Source: WQXF01 sp031553615
Lineage (GTDB): Bacteria; Bacillota; Clostridia; Christensenellales; Aristaeellaceae
Direction: 5' to 3'
Length of the DNA: 26,684 nt
Assembly (NCBI GenBank): GCA_031553615.1
Contig: JAVBLJ010000043.1
Location: 1-26,684 of the forward strand
The notes under the pieces were generated by a model. That model was not told where the DNA came from and did not search any database. It was given only the letters and a program-made list of their open reading frames with translations. This document shows, in pieces, positions 14,468 to 21,890 of this stretch. The translations under genes were made by a program, and so were the position numbers. Numbering within the stretch: the stretch's first letter is position 1; each line of letters opens with the position of its first letter.

Positions 14468-15670
14468 CTACACGTTGGCAAAGAACGGCTCGCCGCTTTC
14501 CTTGTAGCGCAGGGTGCCGAAACCGTCGAACGCCAGGGCGATGGGGCTTGCATCGATGTATTTCAGGATATCGTCGAGGCGGACGCCGTCCACGAACCCC
14601 ACGAAGGAAAAGCTGACGCCGGCGCGCTTGGCGCGGCCCGTGCGGCCGATGCGGTGCAGGTAGTATTCGTTCTTGTCGGGCAGATCGTAGTTCATCACGG
14701 CTTCCACGTCGTCCACGTCGATGCCGCGCGCGGCCACGTCGGTCGCAACCAGTATTTCAAACCGGCCTTTGCGGAAATCGGCCATCACGCGGTCGCGCTG
14801 GGATTGGCGGATGTCGCCATGCAGACAATCGGCGCTGTACCCGGCCTTCTGCAGGCGGGTGCACAGGCGGCCGGTCATATCCTTGGTGTTGCAGAAGATC
14901 ATCACGCGCTTGTACTGATCGCTGTCCAGCAGGTAGAGCAGGTGCTCGTACTTGGTGTTGCGATCGGAATCGATCACGTATTGGGTGATGTCGGGCTTGG
15001 TCTCCTCGGTGGCGGCGATCACGATCTCCGAGGGGTTCTGCTGGTACTTCCAGGCGATGGTCATTACGTCGGGGTTGGTGGTGGCGCTGAACATCACCAG
15101 CTGGCGGCCTGCGGGCGTCGATTCGATGATCTTGCAAACGTCCTTCACGAAGCCCATCTTAAGCATCTCGTCGGCTTCGTCGAGCACCATGGTGTGCACC
15201 GCGGAAAGGGACACGTTGCCGCGCTGCATGTGGTCGAGCAGGCGGCCCGGCGTGGCCACCACGATCTGGGGCTTGCGCTTGAGCTGGGCGATCTGCTTGT
15301 TCATGTTCTGCCCGCCGTAGATCACCGAAATTTTGATTTCGGGTATGAACTTGGCGAGGTGGGTCAGCTCGTCGGCGATCTGCTGCGCCAATTCGCGGGT
15401 GGGACAAAGCACCAGCTCCTGCACGCGCGTGTCGCTCAGGCTAATGTACTCCAGCATCGGTATGCCAAAGGCGCAGGTCTTGCCGGTGCCCGTGGGCGCG
15501 ATGCCAATGATGTCTTCGCCCGCCATCATGCGCGGGATGCAGGCCTGCTGCACGGGTGTGGTCTGGGAGAAGCCCATTTGGGCCACGGCGCGGAGCACAT
15601 CGTTGCTGATGTCCAGCTCGGCGAAGGTCGCCGGGATTTCGGCGTTCGGATGGATGGGTTTGGCTGGCAA
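14468..15670 (-). CDS. DEAD-box ATP-dependent RNA helicase, minimal form
   Basis: The 400-residue protein is essentially two RecA-like domains: Q-motif region with F15 and Q41, motif I APTGTGKT (58-65), Ia PTREL (90-94), Ib TPGR (140-143), II DEAD (164-167), III SAT (195-197), HGDIRQSQR (284-292), V ATDVAARGID (309-318) and VI HRIGRTGR (339-346). It unwinds short RNA duplexes, probably in ribosome assembly or RNA turnover. CshA/DeaD proteins are longer, so the usual C-terminal RNA-binding extension is missing. The start is a TTG at 15670: AAGGAG lies 7 nt upstream and no ATG or GTG fits as well. Motif spacing is complete, so the protein should be active. Confidence 0.93.
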   Translation of the reverse strand: MPAKPIHPNAEIPATFAELDISNDVLRAVAQMGFSQTTPVQQACIPRMMAGEDIIGIAPTGTGKTCAFGIPMLEYISLSDTRVQELVLCPTRELAQQIADELTHLAKFIPEIKISVIYGGQNMNKQIAQLKRKPQIVVATPGRLLDHMQRGNVSLSAVHTMVLDEADEMLKMGFVKDVCKIIESTPAGRQLVMFSATTNPDVMTIAWKYQQNPSEIVIAATEETKPDITQYVIDSDRNTKYEHLLYLLDSDQYKRVMIFCNTKDMTGRLCTRLQKAGYSADCLHGDIRQSQRDRVMADFRKGRFEILVATDVAARGIDVDDVEAVMNYDLPDKNEYYLHRIGRTGRAKRAGVSFSFVGFVDGVRLDDILKYIDASPIALAFDGFGTLRYKESGEPFFANV

Positions 15671-15766
15671 GAGAAGTCTCCTTTTCGCGTATCTACTTCG
15701 CGTTTTCTACTGTGGGGGGTGAAACCTATTCGAAATTCCTCTAATGTAAATAAGAGGAGACGCCCC

Positions 15767-15796
15767 ATTGTATCACGGTGCGGGGCGTGTCCGCAA
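15767..15796 (-). promoter_or_regulatory. Helicase promoter
   Basis: TTGCGG (15791-15796), 18 bp, TACAAT (15767-15772) on the minus strand, leaving a leader of about 90 nt with a CCTCT/AGAGG hairpin. Confidence 0.65.
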
Positions 15797-15854
15797 GGGC
15801 TGTGCGGCGTAAGCGGCACAAGCGGCTTCGGGAGCGGCGTTAGGAACTAGGTTA

Positions 15855-15906
15855 GGGACTGAATTCCGGAACTGAATTCCGGAGCTGTATTCCGGAACTG
15901 TATTAC
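15855..15906. repeat. Four tandem 13-bp repeats at the MFS gene 3' end
   Basis: GGGACTGAATTCC, GGAACTGAATTCC, GGAGCTGTATTCC and GGAACTGTATTAC follow each other without gaps. The last unit overlaps the stop codon of the transporter gene (15903-15905), so the array has grown from the end of the coding region into the 3' UTR. Confidence 0.92.
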
Positions 15907-17087
15907 GAACGGGCGGCTTCGCTCTGCTTGGCCCGAAGGTTGATCAGCGCCAGCAGCACCAGCAGGCCCAGCACGACGGCCAGCGCCACCATGCCCGCGC
16001 GGATGCCTCCCCAATCGTCGAACAGACCGACCAACAGCGGCATCACCGCCGCGCCCAGCCCGCCGCCCGCAAACATCAGGCCGGGAACCAGCTGCGATTG
16101 GCGCATGACCTCGCTGTTGGTCGCCACGATGGTGGCGTACATGGCCGACATCGAAAGCCCGGCGAACGCCACGCTGAGCAACGCCAGTGGGGTGCTCTTC
16201 ACGAACACGATGAGCGCCACCATGCCCAGCAGGAAGCCCAGCGCCTCCAGCGCGAGCAGGCGCGCTTTGTTCAGGCGGCCGCCCAGCGAGGCCACCAGCA
16301 GCCGGCCCACGATCATCAGCAGCCACATCAGCGAGATCATGGTCTCCGGCGGCACCGATTGAAAATCGAGGTTCTCGGCGTAGAGGAAGGTGGCTATCCA
16401 CGAGCTGGCCGCCACCTCGCAGCCCACGTAGGCAAAGAAGGTGAACGTGCCCAGGTAAAACTGCGGACTGCGCCAGAAGGCGCGCACAGCCAGGGTATCG
16501 CCGGTGCGCTCCTGTGGGGCGGGAGGCGAGGGGATCGGCATGCGCAGCGCGGCCAGCAGCGCCAGCGCCAGCGCCGCCACTACCGCCCATACGGGCATGC
16601 GCCAGTTCAGCCCCGCGCTGATCATGGCGCTGGCCATCAGCGGCGCGATCACCGCACCCACGGCATAGGAAGTGTGCAGCAGATTGATGCGCGGTATGCT
16701 GTTGTTGAACGCTTCGGCGATAAACATGTTGAGGCAGGTATTTGAGATGCCCCAAAAAATGCCGGTGAGCAGTATGAACGGGTAGGCCAGCGCGGTGGAG
16801 GAGGCCAGCGTGATGCCCGCGAACCCGGCTACGCCCAGCGCCGTCGCCAGCGCCAACGACCGCCTGCGTCCCAGCGTTTGCAAAAAGAAACCGCCCACCA
16901 GGCTGGAGAGCAGGTTGCCCATGGCCTGCAGCGTGACCAGCAGGCCGCCCTGGGCCGAGCTCCAATGGAATTCGGCGATCAGCGTGCGCAGCACCGCGCT
17001 GGTGGTCAGCACCATCATGCCCAGCGCGAAGTAAATCCAGCAGCTGTAGAGAAAGAGCCGGTTTGGGGATTGTTCGGGTGCGCGCAT
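15903..17087 (-). CDS. Major facilitator superfamily transporter
   Basis: The 394-residue integral membrane protein has about twelve hydrophobic segments in two halves separated by a cytoplasmic loop near residues 180-200 (PIPSPPAPQERTG). A motif A-like GGFFLQTLGRRRS follows TM2, and the second half repeats it (ASLGGRLNKAR). It resembles the FucP/sugar-MFS or YfkF-like groups, with EVAASSWIATFL in the second half; the substrate cannot be predicted. The start at 17087 is chosen because GGAGG is 5 nt upstream and hydrophobic sequence begins about 12 residues later. A TATAAT lies upstream on the minus strand near 17136. The gene is divergent from the PHP-domain gene. Confidence 0.88.
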   Translation of the reverse strand: MRAPEQSPNRLFLYSCWIYFALGMMVLTTSAVLRTLIAEFHWSSAQGGLLVTLQAMGNLLSSLVGGFFLQTLGRRRSLALATALGVAGFAGITLASSTALAYPFILLTGIFWGISNTCLNMFIAEAFNNSIPRINLLHTSYAVGAVIAPLMASAMISAGLNWRMPVWAVVAALALALLAALRMPIPSPPAPQERTGDTLAVRAFWRSPQFYLGTFTFFAYVGCEVAASSWIATFLYAENLDFQSVPPETMISLMWLLMIVGRLLVASLGGRLNKARLLALEALGFLLGMVALIVFVKSTPLALLSVAFAGLSMSAMYATIVATNSEVMRQSQLVPGLMFAGGGLGAAVMPLLVGLFDDWGGIRAGMVALAVVLGLLVLLALINLRAKQSEAARS

Positions 17088-17182
17088 CCATGCCTCCGCG
17101 CGGCGCAAGGCCGCCTGCTTTTTTCGCAAACCATTATAGCACGGAGGCGTGCCGTTTGCTAGAAAATCCCGCCGCCGCTCGC

Positions 17183-17211
17183 TTGACACCCCCTTGCCGC
17201 GAGCGTAAAAT
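17183..17211 (+). promoter_or_regulatory. Promoter of the PHP-domain gene
   Basis: TTGACA (17183-17188), 17 bp, TAAAAT (17206-17211). The leader contains a perfect hairpin TGCGCATG-AAC-CATGCGCA (17225-17243) flanked by two CAGGAAACC copies. Confidence 0.8.
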
Positions 17212-17269
17212 GCACAGGAAACCGTGCGCATGAACCATGCGCAGGAAACCCCGCAAGGAGGAACCGGCA

Positions 17270-18097
17270 TTGCACGACGAGCGTTGGGTGGATTTGCACG
17301 CACACACCGACCGGAGCGACGGCACCGATTCACCGGTGGCGGTGGCGGAGCTGGCCGCTTCGCGCGGCGTATCGATGCTGGCCGTGGCCGATCACGATAC
17401 CGATGCCGGGGTGGAGGCCGCGCGGGTCGCCTGCCGCCGGTTGGGCATCGCCCTGCTGCCCGCCGTGGAGATCGATGCCCACTGTGCGCGCGGCGAGCTG
17501 CATCTGCTGGCCTATGGCGCGGATACGAGCACGCCTTCGCTGCGCCGCGCCATGGAGCGCGCGAATGCCGCGCTATTTGAAAGCAATTTTGGGCTGCTGC
17601 ACAGCCTGCGGCGCGCTGGGTATCCTATTGATATTGACCCGGCACCCTACAACGGCTCGCAGCTGCACGTCGCTATCCGCAATTGGCTTTTTGCCGCGGG
17701 CTTGGCGCAGGATCGCCGCGAGGTCTACCGCAAGTTCATGGGCAATCCGGAGCTGCGCCAGCCTGGTCCGCGCATCGATCCAGAGGAGATTCTTTCCGCC
17801 GTCGCCGATGCGGGCGGGGTGACCTCCCTTGCGCACCCGTGCAAGCTGAAGGTGGACGACGAAGCCACGGTACGCTCGCTGGCCGGGGCCGGACTTTGGG
17901 GGCTGGAGGTCTACTACGGTGACGGCGGAGAGGCCTATATCCCCCGCGCGCAGGAGCTGGCCCACCGCTATGGGCTGCACCCCACCATCGGCAGCGATTA
18001 CCATGGGAGTTACCGCGATTCCTCGCTGGGCATGCGCGTACCCGGGGATTCCGCGCTGTTCGATAGCCTGGAGCATTTGGGGGGCCTGGCGCGGTAA
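17270..18097 (+). CDS. PHP-domain metal-dependent phosphoesterase
   Basis: The 275-residue cytoplasmic enzyme has the four PHP motifs: DLHAHTDRSDG (His10, His12), AVADHDT (Asp41-His42), PAVEID (Glu67), SLAHPCK and GSDYHG near the end. It matches the family of 3',5'-nucleoside bisphosphate phosphatase / RNase AM (YciV-like), which removes nucleotides from short RNA 5' ends or hydrolyses pAp; histidinol phosphatase is less likely. The start is taken as TTG at 17270, 8 nt after AAGGAGG. An in-frame ATG at 17237 would add 11 residues but has no ribosome-binding site and lies inside a leader hairpin. Confidence 0.88.
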   Translation: MHDERWVDLHAHTDRSDGTDSPVAVAELAASRGVSMLAVADHDTDAGVEAARVACRRLGIALLPAVEIDAHCARGELHLLAYGADTSTPSLRRAMERANAALFESNFGLLHSLRRAGYPIDIDPAPYNGSQLHVAIRNWLFAAGLAQDRREVYRKFMGNPELRQPGPRIDPEEILSAVADAGGVTSLAHPCKLKVDDEATVRSLAGAGLWGLEVYYGDGGEAYIPRAQELAHRYGLHPTIGSDYHGSYRDSSLGMRVPGDSALFDSLEHLGGLAR

Positions 18098-18143
18098 GTA
18101 AGCCTGACGCGAGACTGAAAAAAACTGCAGGGTGAAAGTATGC

Positions 18144-18302
18144 GCATTTTTACTCGCTAAAACCAAGTAAGGTTGCGCGGCGAAGGATTCCAAAGGGCGA
18201 CCGCAAAGCCCTTTGGTCGTGCTCGAAGGCACGAATCACTTCTTTTAGGCTGGGCGTTTCGCCTTCACAGGCGACCCAAGGGCTTATCGATCCCCTCAAT
18301 TC
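18144..18302 (+). repeat. Dispersed structured element, copy 2
   Basis: This is the partner of 5589-5767. Hairpin 1 is CCAAAGGGC (18190-18198) / GCCCTTTGG (18208-18216) with a 9-nt loop; hairpin 2 is TCGTGC-TCGAAG-GCACGA (18217-18234), directly adjacent. A CGCC-TTCACA-GGCG hairpin lies in the middle, and the 24-nt 3' block ends at 18302. It begins 47 nt after the PHP gene stop, again just downstream of a plus-strand gene. Confidence 0.75.
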
Positions 18303-18411
18303 GCGATTGTCGCAGCCCTTGGCTGCTCTGTCGCTCATTGGCCTGCCGCTTCGGCTTTTCGCCCGCTGGGCGGCTTCAGCTCTGGCCCCTTGGGGACCTT
18401 CTCGCCCTTTA
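18303..18411. other. Spacer between the two repeat elements
   Basis: GC-rich spacer without recognised genes or motifs, containing GCAGCCCTTGGCTGC and GGCCCCTTGGGGACC near-palindromes. Confidence 0.4.
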
Positions 18412-18574
18412 ATACCCATTCCAACTACGTTTTGCCAGAATCCAGCGGATCTTTATCCGATCGGCGTTGTCGTGCCTCGGTCAGCGTAGCTGCCGGCTAC
18501 GCCTCCTTCGGACTCCTAGCCGAACGGAAAAATCTATCGCCGGCTTATTGGCAAAACCTAATTGGAATTGGTAT
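18412..18574. mobile_element. MITE-like repeat, copy 1
   Basis: This 163-bp element is bounded by imperfect 26-bp terminal inverted repeats (left ATACCCATTCC...GTTTTGCCA, right complement ATACCAATTCC...GTTTTGCCA, 23 of 26 matching). It has an internal hairpin GCGTAGC/GCTACGC and a CGATCGGC near the left arm matched imperfectly by GCCGAACG on the right. An inverted copy about 96% identical over 144 bp lies at 26544-26684. It encodes no transposase, so it would depend on one elsewhere. An open frame crosses the element but has no ribosome-binding site. Confidence 0.75.
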
Positions 18575-18632
18575 AAGCGGTTTCTGTGAATAAAAAGGCA
18601 AATGCTTTTGCCCTGAAAAACCGCGGGCGCGG

Positions 18633-18661
18633 TTGCGCGCCTGTGGCACTTGTGGTATCAT
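18633..18661 (+). promoter_or_regulatory. Promoter of the ykuS-like gene cluster
   Basis: TTGCGC (18633-18638), 17 bp, TATCAT (18656-18661), about 90 bp upstream of the first gene. Confidence 0.6.
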
Positions 18662-18754
18662 CGCAGGGGAAATACGCGCATGCCGCGCGCCTCGCCCTGC
18701 ATGCTTTTGCCGCCTCTGCGCATACTGACAAAAAAGGTTCGCGGAGGGATGCAC

Positions 18755-18997
18755 ATGAAGGTAGCGTTTCAACAGGGATTGGAAGGGCTGGCCGACAGCC
18801 TGGGGCAGATGGGTTTCGATATGATCCCCCTGGGGCAAGAGCAGGAGACCGACGCCGTGCTGTATCAGCAGGGCATCGAGGTGGCGCTGCGCGCCCGGCC
18901 CTCGAAGCGCGGCGCGCTGCTGCTCAACGTGCACGGCATGTCGGCCGCGCAGACGGCCCAAGCGCTGCGCAGACGCAGCAATACCCAGATTTTTTAA
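18755..18997 (+). CDS. YkuS-like (UPF0180) small protein
   Basis: This 80-residue protein begins MKVAFQQGLEGLADSLGQMGFDMIPL and contains a central DAVLYQQG segment, the pattern of the UPF0180/YkuS family of Firmicutes, whose function is unknown. The C-terminal part (LLNVHGMSAAQTAQALRRR) is consistent with a small alpha/beta fold. GGAGGG precedes the ATG at 18755. It lies 42 bp ahead of the membrane-anchored propeller gene and may share its transcript. Confidence 0.72.
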   Translation: MKVAFQQGLEGLADSLGQMGFDMIPLGQEQETDAVLYQQGIEVALRARPSKRGALLLNVHGMSAAQTAQALRRRSNTQIF

Positions 18998-19039
18998 GAG
19001 CTTCGGGCATGCAGACCCGCCGTACATAGGAGGTGGAAC

Positions 19040-20143
19040 ATGGTCAAGAAAACCGCCGCCCGCTCGCCTTGGCGCGCCCGGCTGATGGCCCTGGGCGCCC
19101 TGGCGGCGCTGGTGGGCTTGGTGCTTTTGATCCGAGCGTTTTCCGCAACGGGCAAGGCCTATGTAGAGGTTAACGCGCTGCCCAACCAGCACATCGAGGT
19201 TTTCGGCAACGATATCGTCTACTACGATGGCGCCATGATCCACCGCATTGGTTCCAACGGGGTGCGGCGCTGGTCGTTCCAGGCCGGGCAGCTGGCCGAT
19301 TTTCACGTCAGCTCGAAGCGCATCGTCGCCTGGTCGGCCAACCAATTCTTCATATTGGATCCAGCCTCGGGCAACGCGGTCTACAACGATCGCATGGATG
19401 CGGCGGTTCAGTTTGCCCGTGCGGGCCAAAACTACGTGGCGGTGTTCGTGGGTGAAAAGAAGGATACGGGCACGGTGTACGTGCTGGATGCCACGGGCAA
19501 GCGCATCGACGCCGTGACCATCGACGGCACCATGCCGCTAGACATCGGCTTCTTCACCGGGGGCGGCGAGCTGATGTGGCTGCTGATGCTGGATACCTTC
19601 GGCAGCGTGCCCACCACCACCCTGCAGACATTCGATCTCGATGCGCTGCTCTCCACGGGCAGCGCCACCCTGGGCGAAGAGCTGGTGTACCGCGTGTACT
19701 ACCACAACGGTGCGCTGCGCGTGGCCGATACGCGCCAGATTACCACCTACGATTACCGCATCAAGGAGGATACCAACACGCCGCAGGTGCTCATCTACGG
19801 CTGGTACCTCAAGGATGTGCGCGTCATCAATCGCGAGCTGTACCAATTGCTCGTGCCCATGCCCCGCAACGATGGCGGGCTCGATTTTTCCGATGTGCGT
19901 CTTATTTATGGCGGCGTTAACCGTGTGCTGCATCTGCCCACGGCCAGTGTGGGCGTGCTCATGGGCAGCAAGGCTGTGTACGCCTTCGCCGGGGGTTACG
20001 TCTATACTTGCCATTATGGCGATAACAGCTTCATGCCCGCCATACTGCCCATGGCAGTTTCGAAGGTGCTGGGCATCACGCAGGACGATCATGCCGTTGT
20101 GGCCGACAACAACAAGGTGTACTTGGTCAAGCTGCCCCAGTAA
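19040..20143 (+). CDS. Membrane-anchored beta-propeller-like protein (DUF5711-like)
   Basis: The 367-residue protein has a basic N-terminus, one membrane anchor (about residues 14-33) and a large extracellular part. The latter shows repeated short beta-strand units with W/Y/D-rich turns (DIVYYDGAMIHRIG, IVAWSANQFFILDPASG, GTVYVLDATGKRID), as in PQQ- or WD-like propellers and the DUF5711 family of Clostridia. Its role is unknown; neighbours suggest cell-envelope function. TAGGAGGTGG precedes the ATG. The CvpA-like gene starts 76 bp downstream, an arrangement I recall as recurrent in Clostridia. Confidence 0.75.
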   Translation: MVKKTAARSPWRARLMALGALAALVGLVLLIRAFSATGKAYVEVNALPNQHIEVFGNDIVYYDGAMIHRIGSNGVRRWSFQAGQLADFHVSSKRIVAWSANQFFILDPASGNAVYNDRMDAAVQFARAGQNYVAVFVGEKKDTGTVYVLDATGKRIDAVTIDGTMPLDIGFFTGGGELMWLLMLDTFGSVPTTTLQTFDLDALLSTGSATLGEELVYRVYYHNGALRVADTRQITTYDYRIKEDTNTPQVLIYGWYLKDVRVINRELYQLLVPMPRNDGGLDFSDVRLIYGGVNRVLHLPTASVGVLMGSKAVYAFAGGYVYTCHYGDNSFMPAILPMAVSKVLGITQDDHAVVADNNKVYLVKLPQ

Positions 20144-20219
20144 CCCTGGGGAATCCGGCGGCCTGGCCTTTGTGGAACCCCGAACGCCCAAGGTACCCAA
20201 TGTCGGAGGAGGCATCGCG

Positions 20220-20930
20220 TTGAACGTAGTCGATCTGGTGATACTGGGGGTCCTGGGGGTGAGCGTGCTCTTTGGGCTGTACAAGGGCTTCATCAACTCG
20301 GTGCTTGCGCTGGTGGGCGTCTTTCTGGCGCTGCTGATCGCTTACGGTACCTATCCGACGCTGGCTTCCTCGCTGCAGGACAACGAGAGCCTCGTGCGCA
20401 CGTTGATCCACTATTCCGATGCATCCTCGCGCATCAAGGATTTGGAGCTTTCGCTCACGCCGGTGCAGGGCATCCCGGAAGCGACGCTCAACGAAGTGAT
20501 GACCCGCGCCGAGCTCCCGCAGCCCTTCGATGCGTTTGTGCGCGCCAACGTGGCCGGGCAGGTGTTCTCCCCGCTGGGCAGCACCAACGTTTCCGAGTAT
20601 CTCAACCAGACCATCATCGCGGTCTCGCTGAACATCCTGTGCTTCATGGTCTGCTTCGCCGTGGCCTACGCGGTGATCATGCTGCTGGTGCACCTGATGG
20701 GCTACGTGTTCCGGCTACCGGTGCTCAAGCACTTCGATCTGCTGCTGGGCGGCGCTTTTGGTGCGGTGCGCGGCGTGCTGCTGGTATTTGTCATTTTTGC
20801 GCTGGTACCGGTGCTGCTTACCATTTCGCCCATCGAGCAGGTTTCCCAGGCCGTAGCTGAATCGCAGCTGGCAGGTTTTTTCTACAAAACCAACCTCATT
20901 CAATCCATCATGCAGGGCACGCTGTTTTAG
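20220..20930 (+). CDS. CvpA-family membrane protein
   Basis: The 236-residue protein fits the CvpA/colicin V production family: an N-terminal NVVDLVILGVLGVSVLFGLYKGF segment followed by a second hydrophobic stretch, a soluble loop (about 50-120), and further membrane segments (SLNILCFMVCFAVAYAVIMLLV and a Gly-rich GGAFGAVRGVLLVFVIFALV). The family is linked to envelope integrity but its biochemical role is unsettled. The start is a TTG at 20220, 7 nt after GGAGGAGG; no ATG fits. Confidence 0.82.
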   Translation: MNVVDLVILGVLGVSVLFGLYKGFINSVLALVGVFLALLIAYGTYPTLASSLQDNESLVRTLIHYSDASSRIKDLELSLTPVQGIPEATLNEVMTRAELPQPFDAFVRANVAGQVFSPLGSTNVSEYLNQTIIAVSLNILCFMVCFAVAYAVIMLLVHLMGYVFRLPVLKHFDLLLGGAFGAVRGVLLVFVIFALVPVLLTISPIEQVSQAVAESQLAGFFYKTNLIQSIMQGTLF

Positions 20931-20969
20931 CTCGCTGCCGTACGAATGAACCGGAAAAGAGGGAAGTCC

Positions 20970-21872
20970 ATGGATTCGCAGAAGCAGATCAACCCCGGCG
21001 ATGCCAACCGCATCACCCGCGAATACCTCGATTCGCTGCTCATCGAAATGCGCCACTTGGATAACGTGCTGCCCTCTATCAAGCTGGAGCTTTACGGCCG
21101 CAGCTTCGAGACCCCGGTGATGATGGCCGCGTTCTCGCACCTTTCGGCCTTTGGCTATCACCAGGATGGCATGGTCGAAATAGCAAAAGCTGCCCAAAGC
21201 ACCGGCGCGGTCAATTGGGCCGGGATGGGCAGCGAGGAGGAGCTGGAGCGCATCGTGGCGACCGGCGCGGCCACCCTCAAGATCATCAAACCTTACCGGG
21301 AAAACGATCGCATCTTCCGAAAGATGGAGCACGCCGAAAAGTGCGGCGCGATCGCGGTGGGCATCGATATCGACCACAGCTTCAACCACGCCGGAGAGTA
21401 CGATACGATTCACGAGGACGAGATGCGGCCCAAGACCTTCGCCGAACTGGCGGATTTCGTGAAGGCCACGCGCCTGCCGTTCGTGGTGAAGGGCGTGCTC
21501 AGCGTGCAGGATGCCGTGAAGTGCGCCCGGGCCGGGGTGCAGGGCATCGTGGTTTCCCATCACCACGGCATATTGCCCTACGCTGTGCCGCCGCTGAGGA
21601 TATTGCCCCAGATCGTGGAGGCGGTGGGCTCCGAGATGCCGATCTTCGTGGATTGCGGCATCGCTTCGGGCTACGATGCGTTCAAGGCGCTCGCCTTGGG
21701 CGCGACCGCGGTCTGCGTGGGTCGCGCCATACTCGATCCGCTCAAGGCCGAGGGCTGCGAGGGCGCGGCTCGGTGGATTGAGAAAATGAATCGCGAGCTA
21801 GCCGGGGCCATGGCGCGCACCGGCGCGGCCACGCTACGGGGGATCGATGCTTCGGTGATTTGGCGGGGATAG
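20970..21872 (+). CDS. FMN-dependent alpha-hydroxy-acid oxidase-family protein
   Basis: This 300-residue TIM-barrel protein has the family layout: PVMMAAFSHLSAFG near the N-terminus, NWAGMGSEEELERI, LPFVVKGVLSVQDAVKCARAGVQGIVVS with the substrate-site Lys, and PIFVDCGIASGYDAFKALALGATAVCVGR for FMN phosphate binding. In lactate oxidase and glycolate oxidase the catalytic loop reads SNHGGRQ; here it is SHHHG and the following Arg is not evident, so the substrate may differ. The ATG at 20970 is preferred (GAGGGAAG upstream) over an in-frame ATG at 20946 without a ribosome-binding site. It starts 39 bp after the CvpA-like gene and closes the cluster. Confidence 0.8.
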   Translation: MDSQKQINPGDANRITREYLDSLLIEMRHLDNVLPSIKLELYGRSFETPVMMAAFSHLSAFGYHQDGMVEIAKAAQSTGAVNWAGMGSEEELERIVATGAATLKIIKPYRENDRIFRKMEHAEKCGAIAVGIDIDHSFNHAGEYDTIHEDEMRPKTFAELADFVKATRLPFVVKGVLSVQDAVKCARAGVQGIVVSHHHGILPYAVPPLRILPQIVEAVGSEMPIFVDCGIASGYDAFKALALGATAVCVGRAILDPLKAEGCEGAARWIEKMNRELAGAMARTGAATLRGIDASVIWRG

Positions 21873-21890
21873 CGCTGTTGCTCCGACGAT

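Noticed and set aside
18390..18593. Open frame within the MITE-like element, shared by both copies
   Set aside because: The similar translations (SGSLSDRRCRASVSVAAGYA) follow from near-identical DNA; there is no ribosome-binding site and the frame runs through the terminal inverted repeats.
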